DNA from: Oscillospiraceae bacterium
GTDB taxonomy: Bacteria; Bacillota; Clostridia; Oscillospirales; Oscillospiraceae
Length of the DNA: 51,593 bases
Assembly (NCBI GenBank): GCA_017380435.1
Contig: JAFODZ010000020.1
Coordinates: forward strand, 1 to 51,593
Direction: 5' to 3'
The position numbers and the translations under genes were made by a program. How positions within the stretch are numbered: the stretch's first letter is position 1; every line of letters starts with the position of its first letter. Below the pieces are notes generated by a model that was given only the letters and a program-made list of their open reading frames with translations, was not told the origin of the DNA and did not search any database. Below are positions 16,183 to 25,520 of the stretch, in pieces.

Positions 16183-17385
16183 ATGAAAAAGAATATCAAG
16201 GCATTGCTGCTGGCGGTGGTTATGCTGTTTGCTCTGGTGCTGACAGCCTGCGGCGGCAGCGGCGAGGCGGATTATACCGTTACCGTTACCGATGCAGCCG
16301 GCACACCCTATAACCAGGTAGCGGTGAAGTTTATGCAAAACGGCCAGCAGGTAGCTATGCAGCTGGCAGGGGAGAACGGCGTTGCCCAAAAGACCCTGCC
16401 CAAGGGCGATTACACCGTGCAGCTGCAATTCACCGACCCCAAGGCCAATTTCGTCTATGATACGGAAAACTTGACCCTGTCGGCGGACAAAACGGAGCTG
16501 ACAGTCGTGCTTTCCATGGCACTGGGCGAAGAATACTTTGAGCTTGCCGAGGGCAAGGCATACTATATTTCCGAAGGCTCTACCAATATCACCCTGAACC
16601 CCGAGGGCAGAAGCTATTTCATCTTCACCCCCAAGCAGGTGGGCAAGTTTGAATTTTCCTTAAACGGCAGCGATGCAGCCATTGGCTATTTTGGCGGCAG
16701 TGTCCATTATGTCTGGCCTGAGAGCGCGGTAGAAGTTGTGGATAATAAGTTCACGGTAGATATCAAGCAGGATCAGCTGGGCGGTGCCATTGTGATTGTG
16801 GGCGTGAATGCCGGAGAAGGCAATGCGCTTTTGAATGCCATTCGTGTAGGCGATCCCAGTTGGACGGTGGAGGATGAACCCTGGAGCATCTATGAAGCCG
16901 CCACACCGGCAACAGCCTATACTTTGCCCGCCGGCGCCAAGGTGAACAAATTCGATATTACCGCAGCCGGCTATACCCTGGTTCTCAACGAAACCGACGG
17001 CTTCTACCATCTGGATACTGTCGATGGCCCGCTGGTGCTGGTGCAGATCGGCAATACCGCAGAAGAGACCGAGTACCTGCCGCCCTTTGCCACCATTTTG
17101 GAAAAGCAGGGTCTGCGCCGCTATTTCTACGACGACGGCGGCAACTTCCTGAAAAAAGAGGAATACTCCCAGTGCGTTCTGAACTACATTGAAAAGGCGG
17201 ACGAAGCATCCGGTCTGTATCCTCTGACAGAAGATCTGAAGTATATCATCGCCAATACCGGCATCCAGATGGGTTGGTTTGATGTGGAAAACGCCGGATA
17301 TCTGTTCAAGGACTCCAATGGCAATCCTGTTATCGGTGTCAACAGCGATATTTCCTGGCTGTTTATGTGCCGCTATCTGGGATAA
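16183..17385 (+). CDS. Lipoprotein with SpaA-like domain and shared C-terminal module
   Basis: 400 residues. Lipobox LTAC puts the lipidated Cys at 23. An SpaA/carboxypeptidase-regulatory-like domain (YTVTVTDAAGTPYNQVAVKF, about 28-115) is followed by a beta-sandwich (about 120-235, with FIFTPKQVGKFEFSL). The C-terminal module (about 265-400) has DGFYHL, GPLVLVQIGN, KEEYSQC, SGLYPLTEDLKYII and GYLF. The whole chain aligns by order and motifs with the C-terminal half of the next lipoprotein, but the thioredoxin-like domain is missing, so it is a shorter paralogue. Function unknown. ATG 16183 was chosen over 16159 because AGAGG lies nine bases upstream and the signal peptide then begins MKKN. 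Confidence 0.75.
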   Translation: MKKNIKALLLAVVMLFALVLTACGGSGEADYTVTVTDAAGTPYNQVAVKFMQNGQQVAMQLAGENGVAQKTLPKGDYTVQLQFTDPKANFVYDTENLTLSADKTELTVVLSMALGEEYFELAEGKAYYISEGSTNITLNPEGRSYFIFTPKQVGKFEFSLNGSDAAIGYFGGSVHYVWPESAVEVVDNKFTVDIKQDQLGGAIVIVGVNAGEGNALLNAIRVGDPSWTVEDEPWSIYEAATPATAYTLPAGAKVNKFDITAAGYTLVLNETDGFYHLDTVDGPLVLVQIGNTAEETEYLPPFATILEKQGLRRYFYDDGGNFLKKEEYSQCVLNYIEKADEASGLYPLTEDLKYIIANTGIQMGWFDVENAGYLFKDSNGNPVIGVNSDISWLFMCRYLG

Positions 17386-17409
17386 TACAGAAAATAGGAG
17401 GGTAAGCAT

Positions 17410-20400
17410 ATGACCCTTAGTAAAAAGCGCATGGCAGCGCTGGTTGCGCTGTGCCTGGTGCTGTGCATTGGCCTGGGTCTGACGGCCTGTAAGCAAAATG
17501 GCGGACAGCCTGCCGGTGAACCTATCACCTACAGCTTAAGCGTGAAAAACCAAGGCGGAATCGGCCTTGGTGACATCTCCGTATATATTTATGAAAACGA
17601 TACCCTGCAGGAGCTGATCGCGGTAGCAACCACCGATCAGCAGGGCAATGCCAGCTTCCAATGCCCCGCCGCAGAAGGTTATGTGGCGGTGCTGGGCAAT
17701 GTGCCGGACGGCTACGGTGTGGAAAAATTCTATCCATTGACCGGGGAGCAGACCCAGATCGTGCTGTCTGTGCAGCTGGTAGAGGGTGACCTGGATACCG
17801 CCAGCTATAAGCTGGGGGATGTGATGCAGGACTTCACCTTTGCCGATGCAGCAGGCAATACCTATAAGCTCTCCGAGCTGCTGCAACAGAAAAAGGCAGT
17901 GGTTCTGAACTTCTGGAGCCTGGATAATGCCCAGTGCAAAATAGAACTGCCCTATTTCCAGCAGGCTTACGACGAATATGCAGATTCCGTTGCCTTGCTG
18001 GCAATGAATCCGAAAGACCGGGATAATGCTGCGGTTGCCGCCTTTGCCCGGGAGAACGGTTTGACCTTCCCCATGGGCGTGTGCGAAAGCAGCTGGTCTG
18101 AGGCTATGAACCTGCTGAGCCTGCCCACCACCGTTGTCATCGACCGCTACGGCATGATCACCTTGCTCCAAAGCGGCAGCTTCTCTTCCGCGGCAGCGGT
18201 GGGGGATGTGTTCGCCTTCTTCACCGCCGAGGACTATACCCAAACTGTGGTGGAGAATGTGGAAGATATTTTGGTGACGGAGCCGGAGGATGAATACGGC
18301 AATCCTGTGGATATCAGCGGTCAGTCCAGCTTTGAGCTGACCCTGGATCCCGGCAAAGTCCACCTGCTGAATATCCACAAGGTTAGCAATGTGTGGATGC
18401 AGGTGAAAAACCCCCATATTTATGTAGAATACGGCGGCAAGAAATTCACTGCCCAGGGCGGTGAAGTGGGATTGCTGGTGTCTGCACCCAGCACCTTTGA
18501 ACCTGCCCAGCTGATCTTTGGCAACAGCGGCACGGAAAAGCAGACCTTTACAGTCACACTTTCCAACCTCGCCGGCTCGTTTGACAATCCTTACACCCTG
18601 TCCGTGGGAGAATTTACCGCCAGCGTATCTGCCGGTAACAACCAGGGCGTGTACTTCAAATATACCGCTGCCGAGGACGGCTATTTTAACTTGCAATGTC
18701 TGGGCGTGACGCCCAATATCAAATACGGCTTTAGTGTAATGAATCTGACCACCAGCGTTATGCGTACTATGGAAGACGACGGCGTTGTAGATGAGCAGAC
18801 CGGCGCTAAGGCTCTGACTATGGCAATGAACAAGGGCGAGCAGCTGCGTATCACCATTGCCGCAATGCCCGACGATTCCAACAACTATCCCGCTGCTTCC
18901 TTCCGGATGCTGGCAAAGTTTACCGCCGGTGATGTGGAAGATGTGGTAGTGGTGGAGAAAATTCCCTATGCAGTAACCGTTACCGACGAAAACGGCAATC
19001 CAGTTCCCCAGGTGAATGTCAACCTGTTGGGAATGCTCCCGGAAACTCCTGTAGAGGGAACCGAAGATGAAACCGCACCTGCTGAGCCTTTCCGGGCCAA
19101 TGCCGCCACCGATGAAAACGGCGTGGCAGCGCTGAGAATTCCCAAGGATACCTATACCGGCAGCATCATCGTGCCTTCCGGCTATAAGGCTACCACTACG
19201 GAATTTACCCTGACTCCGGAGCACCCCTTCCTGTCGCTGAAAATCGATACCCATGTGGTGATTATGGAAGACTATACGGTGCGCGTGGTGGATGAGGAAG
19301 GCAACCCGGTTGCAGGCGTTCTGATTACCATCGGCACAAACTTCGGCACGACCGACACCGACGGCGTTGTGACGCTGAAGCTGGAAAAGGGCGAATATAC
19401 CGCCACCATCGGCGCCCCCGAAGGCTACTATGCCGATGAGATTTCCGTAGATTTCCCCAAAAACAGCAATGTGCTGGGCATCACCCTGAAGAAGGGCTCC
19501 GGGGAAACAGCAGGCGTTGCCTATACGGTCAATGTGGTCGATGCCAACGGCGATGCGCTGAAAAATATTGTTGTTACCTTCAATCAGAACGGTAAGCCGG
19601 TGACCATGGCAGTTGCTCCCAACGGTACGGCTACCGCAACACTGCCTGCCGGCACATACAACATCACCCTGACAAGCTCCAGCGGCGCTGCGCTGAAATT
19701 TGATGCAACCCAGGCAACCGTAACAGCGGATAAGACCGCCACCACCATTACCGTATCCGAAAAAATCGATGCAAGCAGCATGGAATCTGCATGGTGGGGA
19801 TATTACTACAAGGTTTCCACCGGAAGTATGTGGGTTGATCTGGCAGATATCCAGAATCTGAGCGAGGAATACGGCTGTTATATGTATGTATTCCTGCCGG
19901 AAAGTCCCGGCATCTATCGCTTCAGCACCAGCAATGGTACAGTTTTGGGATACTACGGCGGAATCAACTTCCCCAACGGCCCCAGCTATTCCACCGATAA
20001 CGAAAACGGCTTCTTTGAGCTGACTGTCCGCGACGGTGAATTTGAAAGTGATAGCCAACCGGCATTGGTGCTGGGTCTGGAGCGTACAGGGGATGTGGTG
20101 GATGCCACAATGACCATTGTCCGCACCGGTGATCCCCCGAAGGAACTGCCCAGAGTGGTCTATGAGCCTGTTTGTCAGATCCAGGGCGTGGGCAAAATCA
20201 ACGGCAAACCTACTTATATCGACTTGACTAAGTCCGTTTCCATAGAAAAGGGAAGCGACGGCTTCTACTATCTGGGCGGCAAGAAACTGTATATGAATAT
20301 CAGTAAGGAAGCGCCCTTCCTGTCCTTCAATCAGATGCTTGGTCTTAACTATGACCCGGCAACCGGTCAGTGGACCGCCGGCTCTACCGGTACGGGTATG

Positions 20401-20652
20401 CGCGGTTTGATCTATGAAGACGGTGTTGCGGTACTGATGGAGGATTATACCCAGTGTATGGGCGATTACATCCAGGCATCCGATCCTTCCAGCGGTCTGT
20501 ATCCGCTCAATGACGATCTGATCCATATGGTTCAGACTACCGGTTTGTATATGGGCTGGTGGAAGATTGACAATCCCAACTATCTGTTTGCCACCGTGGA
20601 GGGGATGAATCCCGATACCGGCTGGATGTTCAGCGTTTGCACCTTAGGATAA
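17410..20652 (+). CDS. Large lipoprotein with degenerate thioredoxin-like domain and four SpaA-like domains
   Basis: 1080 residues, lipobox LTAC with Cys27. Order: an SpaA-like domain (about 38-125); a TlpA-like domain (about 135-290); a beta-rich region (to about 515); three more SpaA/carboxypeptidase-regulatory-like domains (about 520-620, 620-695, 700-780); a beta-sandwich; and the shared C-terminal module (about 945-1080: DGFYYL, EDYTQC, SGLYPLNDDLIHMV, NYLF). The thioredoxin fold keeps NFW...ELPYFQ and LPTTVVIDRYG, but the active-site motif is N173-A-Q-C176, so the nucleophilic cysteine is gone. It may bind rather than reduce a partner, or work with a second protein's cysteine. GGAGGG precedes ATG 17410, 24 bases after the previous stop, so co-transcription is likely. 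Confidence 0.82.
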   Translation: MTLSKKRMAALVALCLVLCIGLGLTACKQNGGQPAGEPITYSLSVKNQGGIGLGDISVYIYENDTLQELIAVATTDQQGNASFQCPAAEGYVAVLGNVPDGYGVEKFYPLTGEQTQIVLSVQLVEGDLDTASYKLGDVMQDFTFADAAGNTYKLSELLQQKKAVVLNFWSLDNAQCKIELPYFQQAYDEYADSVALLAMNPKDRDNAAVAAFARENGLTFPMGVCESSWSEAMNLLSLPTTVVIDRYGMITLLQSGSFSSAAAVGDVFAFFTAEDYTQTVVENVEDILVTEPEDEYGNPVDISGQSSFELTLDPGKVHLLNIHKVSNVWMQVKNPHIYVEYGGKKFTAQGGEVGLLVSAPSTFEPAQLIFGNSGTEKQTFTVTLSNLAGSFDNPYTLSVGEFTASVSAGNNQGVYFKYTAAEDGYFNLQCLGVTPNIKYGFSVMNLTTSVMRTMEDDGVVDEQTGAKALTMAMNKGEQLRITIAAMPDDSNNYPAASFRMLAKFTAGDVEDVVVVEKIPYAVTVTDENGNPVPQVNVNLLGMLPETPVEGTEDETAPAEPFRANAATDENGVAALRIPKDTYTGSIIVPSGYKATTTEFTLTPEHPFLSLKIDTHVVIMEDYTVRVVDEEGNPVAGVLITIGTNFGTTDTDGVVTLKLEKGEYTATIGAPEGYYADEISVDFPKNSNVLGITLKKGSGETAGVAYTVNVVDANGDALKNIVVTFNQNGKPVTMAVAPNGTATATLPAGTYNITLTSSSGAALKFDATQATVTADKTATTITVSEKIDASSMESAWWGYYYKVSTGSMWVDLADIQNLSEEYGCYMYVFLPESPGIYRFSTSNGTVLGYYGGINFPNGPSYSTDNENGFFELTVRDGEFESDSQPALVLGLERTGDVVDATMTIVRTGDPPKELPRVVYEPVCQIQGVGKINGKPTYIDLTKSVSIEKGSDGFYYLGGKKLYMNISKEAPFLSFNQMLGLNYDPATGQWTAGSTGTGMRGLIYEDGVAVLMEDYTQCMGDYIQASDPSSGLYPLNDDLIHMVQTTGLYMGWWKIDNPNYLFATVEGMNPDTGWMFSVCTLG

Positions 20653-20665
20653 ACGACAAAAAAGA

Positions 20666-20701
20666 CCGCAGGGCGGATAGCATCCGCCTGCGGCTTCCGC
20701 A
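20666..20701 (+). promoter_or_regulatory. Two mutually exclusive hairpins before the small lipoprotein
   Basis: CCGCAG-g-GCGGAT pairs with ATCCGC-CTGCGG (20666-20693). Alternatively TGCGG-ctt-CCGCA (20689-20701) forms. No T run follows, so processing or partial attenuation inside the operon is possible. A dispersed palindrome is the simpler explanation. Confidence 0.35.
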
Positions 20702-20735
20702 AAAGAGGAATATCCTCAAATATAAGGAGGAAAAT

Positions 20736-21137
20736 ATGATGAAAAAGTTGATTGCTGCTATGCTGCTGGTGAGCCTGGTATTTTGCCTGTGCGCCTGCGG
20801 CGAAACCCAAAATAACAACGAAACAAACGCACCCGAAGTAACCGAACCCCAGGAAAGCGAAGTACAGGCTACCGGCGTTACCTACACCATCAAAGTGGTG
20901 GATGAAAGCGGCAACCCTGTTGCGGGCGCTATGGTTCAGCTTTGCTCCGATCTGTGCCTGCCCAAGATCACCGATGCACAGGGCGTAGCGGTTTTTGAAA
21001 ATCAGGAGGAAAAGGATAATTATAAAGCCTCTGTTACTTCCTATCCCGCCGGCTACGAGCAGTTGGGCGAGGAAACCGAGTTCTATTACGGAACAGGCAT
21101 CTACGAGGTAACCATCACCGTTAAGGCAGTCGCTTAA
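20736..21137 (+). CDS. Small lipoprotein with one SpaA/carboxypeptidase-regulatory-like domain
   Basis: 133 residues. The signal peptide ends in LCAC (Cys21), followed by an Asn/Glu/Thr-rich linker (about 22-48). A single beta domain has YTIKVVDESGNPVAGAMVQL and ITDAQGVAVF, the same build as the domains in the larger neighbours. The domain contains two further cysteines (LCSDLC) that could form a disulfide or serve as a redox substrate. ATG 20736 is preceded by GGAGG at the ideal distance. Function unknown; it could be a minimal binding partner of the larger lipoproteins. Confidence 0.75.
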   Translation: MMKKLIAAMLLVSLVFCLCACGETQNNNETNAPEVTEPQESEVQATGVTYTIKVVDESGNPVAGAMVQLCSDLCLPKITDAQGVAVFENQEEKDNYKASVTSYPAGYEQLGEETEFYYGTGIYEVTITVKAVA

Positions 21138-21175
21138 AAGTGCGGTAATCTGCCGATAAAGGAGAAACGGCTATT

Positions 21176-23965
21176 ATGAAAAATAAAAAGCTATTATGGC
21201 TGCCGGTGGTTCTTCTGCTTGTTCTTGCAATCGGTGTTTTTGCTGCCTGTCAGCGGGGACTTCCGGATGAGCTTGAACCTTCCGAAAGCCAGACCCAGCC
21301 GGAACCTACTCAGCCGGAGCCCACCGAAACAGAACCGGTGCTTACAGAGCCGGTGGCAACCGAGCCGGAAGAAACTGAGCCGGAAGCTACCGAGCCGGAG
21401 GAAACCACTGCTCCCGGAAGCTCCGGTCCTAATGTGAATACCGGAACCGGCGGCGGTTATGATCCCGGAACTACGGAACCGGGCACAACAGAACCGGGCG
21501 CAACAGAACCGGACACGGATGTCACGGAGCCTGCGATCGAAGTTCCCGCCGCAGGTTCTGAGGCCAACCCCTATTATGAAAACATCCAAAATGGAGCAGG
21601 GGAGTTTACCACCGTAAAGATCCCCGCCGGCGCAACCGTTTATTATCGCATTCAAACCGCGGGCCAATTCCTGTGGGTTGAATCGGAAGATATCTCCGTT
21701 ACCTATGAAGAACCTGCCCAGCAGACCCGGGACGGTAGAATGCAGCTGGAACTGCCCGCAGACGACAGCGAGCCGATCAGCCTGGCATTTACCAACAATT
21801 CCGACGAAGATCAGAATTTCCCTGTGCAGATCGTCGGCCCTGTGGGCAGTGCCAGCAATCCCATCGAGGTAGGCGCGCTGGAGGATATTTCTGCCGCTTT
21901 GGAGCAGGACGATGTAGATGGCCTGCACTACCGGTGGATCGCTGACCGGGACGGTATGCTCAAGCTCTGGGCAGACAGCAGCAAGGATGTGGATATCAAC
22001 CTCTTTGTGGACGAAAAAGCTGTGCAGCTGACCCAGGATAACGGCGGCAAGCTGTGCGCCCAGGTCAAAGCGGAGGATGTGCTCCTTGTGCAGCTGCTGG
22101 CCAAGAGTGACAGCGAGGGCAATATCCCTGCTGCGGAAGTGAAGCTCCACGGCTATATCGCCCAAATGGTGGATCTTTCGGTTATGTTTGTGCCCTTTGA
22201 GGCTGAGCCTGTAACGGTGGCACCCGGAGAAAGCGCTTACTATACCATCACCGGCGCGAATGGAAAGCAACTGCAGCTGGCAGCGGAAAAAGCGCAGATC
22301 TACTGCGGCACAGAAACCTTGCTGCCGGATGAAAACGGCGTAATCCGTTTGAGCATCACCCAGGACACCCAGCAGATCGAGGTCTGCAATACAGACACGC
22401 AGGAAAGCACCTTTGTGGTCAAGATCCATTACCGGGAAGGACATATGCTCAATCCCCAGGTGCTGGAGCAGTTGGGCAACGAGCTGATCGCCCAAACCTC
22501 TGCCACCGACGGCGGACATTATTACAGCTATACAGCGCCCGGTGCCGGTTTGGTCACATTCCAGATTTTGGAAGCCCCGGATAATGCCGGCGCAATTCCC
22601 AAAATCCTGTTGAGCAACAACACCAGCGGCGCAACCGCAGAACTTACGGATGTAGAGGGTACAGTTTCTGTGCAGGTATCCGCAGGCGATTGCCTTGCCA
22701 TCTGCGTGCTGGTCGAGGATGACCTCGGCGCTGGACTGGATGCCCAATTGAGTATCCTTGGCAATCATTTCGGCACGGAGGAGAATCCCATCGTTGTGGA
22801 ATATCCCGGATTTACTGCCGATGTGCCTGCCGGCCAGACGCTGTATTACCAGTGCTTCAATATGAACGGCGTTCTGTTCTCTTTGAACGCAAGCGATGTA
22901 ACAGTTGCCCATAACGGCACGGAGCATACCGGCGAGCAGATCGCATTCCCCATCGTCAGCGAGGGAAGAAACCCGGCGGTGTTTGCCATCACCAACACCG
23001 GCACGGAAGACGGTGAATTTGCGGGCGTATTTACCTATCCCGTTGGCTATGCCGAAAACCCGGCACCGCTGATTCTGGGCAGCAATACGCTGACGCAGGA
23101 AGCAGGAGCGGGGGAATACTACTATACCTTTACCGCGCCCAAAGCCGGTAAATTGACTGTGCGCTTTGATGAAACTGCCCAGTGGGTCTATGTGGTCAAC
23201 AATCTTACCCAGGGCATTTATGGTGATACCCAATGGAGCGACAGCGACCCGATGATTCCTGCTACGGAGATCACAGTCAAGAAAAATGATGTGATCCAAA
23301 TTTCTGTCAATACCTACGATAAGGATAATGTGTTTGAAGCACCCGCCGGAACGGTGGAGTTCACCGCAGAGTATGTCAGCGGCCCCACCAAGATCACGAA
23401 TTTGAATGGGAGCACTGCAGTATCCCTGATCCCCGGAGAATACGCCATCTACACAGGCCAGTTCTACGGCAAGATGCTGAACATTACCGGCGCCGCCAAC
23501 ACAGTGGTCTATTACGACGGTACGGCTTATACGCCAGAATCCTCCGGCAGAATTTCGATTCTGTTCCCGGAAAGCGGTACAGATGATTTGCAGATTAAGA
23601 TCCATAATACCGGTACAACCAATATTACGCGCAGTCTTCTTTTTGGCGGAACGGATATTGGTACGGATAGCAATCCGGACATTTTGGAGTTGGGAACGAC
23701 CAATTTGACCCGGGAAGCTGGCAGCGACTTCTATATCTTCACTTATACCGCACAGACCAGAGGTACGCTGGTGCTGACCTTTGGTGGTGATGTGGATTGT
23801 ATGTATTACATCAACAATCAGATCCTCGGCTATTCCAATACTACTGCTACCCGCAGAGTATCCGTTCGAGAGGGTCAGACGATCACAATTGCGGTCAGAA
23901 CCTACGACCCGGCTAAGCCCACCGCTTCCCCCGCAGGCACTATCACCATCACAGCAACCCAGTAA
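21176..23965 (+). CDS. Lipoprotein with Thr-Glu-Pro linker and tandem beta-sandwich repeats
   Basis: 929 residues. The signal peptide ends FAAC (Cys25). A TEPE/TEP-rich tandem-repeat stalk (about 30-120) lifts the rest off the membrane. The remainder alternates two repeated beta-sandwich types. Type A has a PAG/PGE-x-YY opening and a later I-x-NTG. Type B starts with NPI/NPD (GSASNPIEVG, AENPAPLILG, DSNPDILELG), then an aromatic YxYTAP stretch and a PAG near its end. I count about four A/B pairs. No enzyme motif is visible, so ligand binding or a structural surface role is likely. GGAG lies upstream of ATG 21176. It is the last gene of the cluster, followed by strong terminators. Confidence 0.75.
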   Translation: MKNKKLLWLPVVLLLVLAIGVFAACQRGLPDELEPSESQTQPEPTQPEPTETEPVLTEPVATEPEETEPEATEPEETTAPGSSGPNVNTGTGGGYDPGTTEPGTTEPGATEPDTDVTEPAIEVPAAGSEANPYYENIQNGAGEFTTVKIPAGATVYYRIQTAGQFLWVESEDISVTYEEPAQQTRDGRMQLELPADDSEPISLAFTNNSDEDQNFPVQIVGPVGSASNPIEVGALEDISAALEQDDVDGLHYRWIADRDGMLKLWADSSKDVDINLFVDEKAVQLTQDNGGKLCAQVKAEDVLLVQLLAKSDSEGNIPAAEVKLHGYIAQMVDLSVMFVPFEAEPVTVAPGESAYYTITGANGKQLQLAAEKAQIYCGTETLLPDENGVIRLSITQDTQQIEVCNTDTQESTFVVKIHYREGHMLNPQVLEQLGNELIAQTSATDGGHYYSYTAPGAGLVTFQILEAPDNAGAIPKILLSNNTSGATAELTDVEGTVSVQVSAGDCLAICVLVEDDLGAGLDAQLSILGNHFGTEENPIVVEYPGFTADVPAGQTLYYQCFNMNGVLFSLNASDVTVAHNGTEHTGEQIAFPIVSEGRNPAVFAITNTGTEDGEFAGVFTYPVGYAENPAPLILGSNTLTQEAGAGEYYYTFTAPKAGKLTVRFDETAQWVYVVNNLTQGIYGDTQWSDSDPMIPATEITVKKNDVIQISVNTYDKDNVFEAPAGTVEFTAEYVSGPTKITNLNGSTAVSLIPGEYAIYTGQFYGKMLNITGAANTVVYYDGTAYTPESSGRISILFPESGTDDLQIKIHNTGTTNITRSLLFGGTDIGTDSNPDILELGTTNLTREAGSDFYIFTYTAQTRGTLVLTFGGDVDCMYYINNQILGYSNTTATRRVSVREGQTITIAVRTYDPAKPTASPAGTITITATQ

Positions 23966-23978
23966 AAATCAAAAAACA

Positions 23979-24012
23979 GCCGCCGGAGGCAATGTGCTCC
24001 GGCGGCGTTTTC
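23979..24012 (+). terminator. Terminator of the lipoprotein cluster
   Basis: A perfect 10-bp GC stem (23979-23988 with 23997-24006), eight-base loop and a GTTTTCT tail. Confidence 0.85.
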
Positions 24013-24020
24013 TATATAAA

Positions 24021-24051
24021 AGAGGATGCCGTGGAGGCATCCTCTTTTTTT
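24021..24051. terminator. Bidirectional terminator between convergent operons
   Basis: AGAGGATGCC pairs with GGCATCCTCT (24021-24030, 24036-24045). Seven Ts follow on the plus strand and TTTTATAT on the minus strand. Confidence 0.88.
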
Positions 24052-24056
24052 GGTGT

Positions 24057-25520
24057 TTAGGCAAGCAGCTCGTCAACTGCGTTCTTTAGGTCCTCATAGT
24101 GGACAGAACTGAAGAAAATATAGCGGATCACGCCGGTTTCGTCCAGAATCAGCGTGTAGGGATAGGCGCTGAGACCTCCTAAAGTGAGGTAGTACTGACC
24201 GTCCATATCGCTTGGATTTGCTCCCTTTTCCCAGGAGAACAGCAGTTTGGAATCGGGGTAATTGTCTGCAATATAGGCCGGGGCGGTGTCGCTCAGACCG
24301 GCAGAGTGGATCGCAACCACAGTGACGGAATCGGCATATTCCTCTGCGATCTGCTGGAAGTAGGGAAGCTCCTTCACACAAGGGCCGCACCAGGTTCCCC
24401 AGAAGTTGATAACGGTAATTTTGCCGCTTTGGCTGGGGTTAAGGTACTGCCCGGTTGGGCCGTTTCCGTCAATCAGCTCCAGCTCGTAGCCGGGGCAAAG
24501 ATCACCGATTTGATTGCCCTCCGGGGGAAGCTGTTCGCCGCTGGCAAACCAGCTGTAGCCGATCGTGCCGATGAGCATAGCCGCCAACAGGACTGCGGAA
24601 ATGCTTCGGGTAACTTTCTTTGCGGTTTTTTGCTTGGGTTTATCGGTTTCGTTGGGGGCAAGGAAGATCTTTGGACCTTTCCAGGAGATAGCCTTGGTGG
24701 GACAGACCCCCACACATTCGCCGCAGCTAATGCATTCCTGGTCGCCGGGATTTCGAATATCTACCTTGCATTTTGCCTGACAAAGTCCGCAATGGGTGCA
24801 TTTGGAGTTATCTACCTGAATGCCGAAAATGGAGATTTTGTTGAACAGTCCGTACAGCGCGCCAAGGGGACAAATGAAACGGCAGAACAGCCGGAAAATG
24901 AACACGCAGCCGACAATAATGCTCACCATCAGCAGGAATTTCCAGGTAAACAGCGGGCCTAAAATGGACAGAAGTCCCTCATTTGTCTTGTGGGACAGCA
25001 GCAGAAGTCCGCCTTCAATCGTACCTGCGGGGCAGATGTATTTGCAGAAGGCGGGCAGGGGAACACCCCGCAAGCCGTAAGTAATGGGAACAATAAAAAC
25101 GAAGAAAACTAAAATCGCGTACTTAAAATAGGAGAGGATCCGGGTCACCGGGCTCTTTTTCAGCTTGGGGGTTTTAATTTTGTAGGCCAGCTCCTGAATC
25201 AGTCCAAAGGGGCAAAGCCAGCCGCAGATCATTCTGCCGAAGAGAATGCTGTACAGCAGCAAAATTCCGGCAACATAGAACAGGGTGCTGCGGTTTTTTG
25301 CGCTGAACGCACCCTGCAACGAACCTAAGGGACAGGCGGCAACCGCACCGGGGCAGGAGTAGCAGTTGATGCCGGGGGCGCAGAGGATCTTGCTTTGCCC
25401 CTTGAAAATATTGCCGGTGACAAAGCCTTTGAGGTTGGCGTTAAACAGCAGCGCAAAATATAACTGCATTATTTTTCGCTTGGAGGGCAGCCATTTTTGA
25501 ATAAATTTCTTCATAACCAT
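24057..25520 (-). CDS. Polytopic 4Fe-4S membrane protein fused to a TlpA-like thioredoxin domain
   Basis: 487 residues. The N-terminal part resembles the NapH/YccM/CcoG-like group: several membrane helices, an N-terminal Cys cluster (CAPGINCYSCPG, then ACPLG), and CGWLCPFG, CKYICPAG and CRFICPLG at helix ends. Next come two ferredoxin-type motifs, CTHCGLCQAKC and CISCGECVGVCP, a further helix (SAVLLAAMLIGTIGYSWFA) and a TlpA-like domain with C378-G-P-C381 (NFWGTWCGPCVKELPYF). Likely job: carry electrons from the cytoplasmic ferredoxin side through the membrane to reduce the outside thioredoxin domain. ATG 25520 overlaps the preceding stop as TGATG; ATG 25514 is an alternative. It is co-transcribed with the CTEC-tail gene and convergent with the thiol-domain lipoproteins. 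Confidence 0.88.
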   Translation of the reverse strand: MVMKKFIQKWLPSKRKIMQLYFALLFNANLKGFVTGNIFKGQSKILCAPGINCYSCPGAVAACPLGSLQGAFSAKNRSTLFYVAGILLLYSILFGRMICGWLCPFGLIQELAYKIKTPKLKKSPVTRILSYFKYAILVFFVFIVPITYGLRGVPLPAFCKYICPAGTIEGGLLLLSHKTNEGLLSILGPLFTWKFLLMVSIIVGCVFIFRLFCRFICPLGALYGLFNKISIFGIQVDNSKCTHCGLCQAKCKVDIRNPGDQECISCGECVGVCPTKAISWKGPKIFLAPNETDKPKQKTAKKVTRSISAVLLAAMLIGTIGYSWFASGEQLPPEGNQIGDLCPGYELELIDGNGPTGQYLNPSQSGKITVINFWGTWCGPCVKELPYFQQIAEEYADSVTVVAIHSAGLSDTAPAYIADNYPDSKLLFSWEKGANPSDMDGQYYLTLGGLSAYPYTLILDETGVIRYIFFSSVHYEDLKNAVDELLA

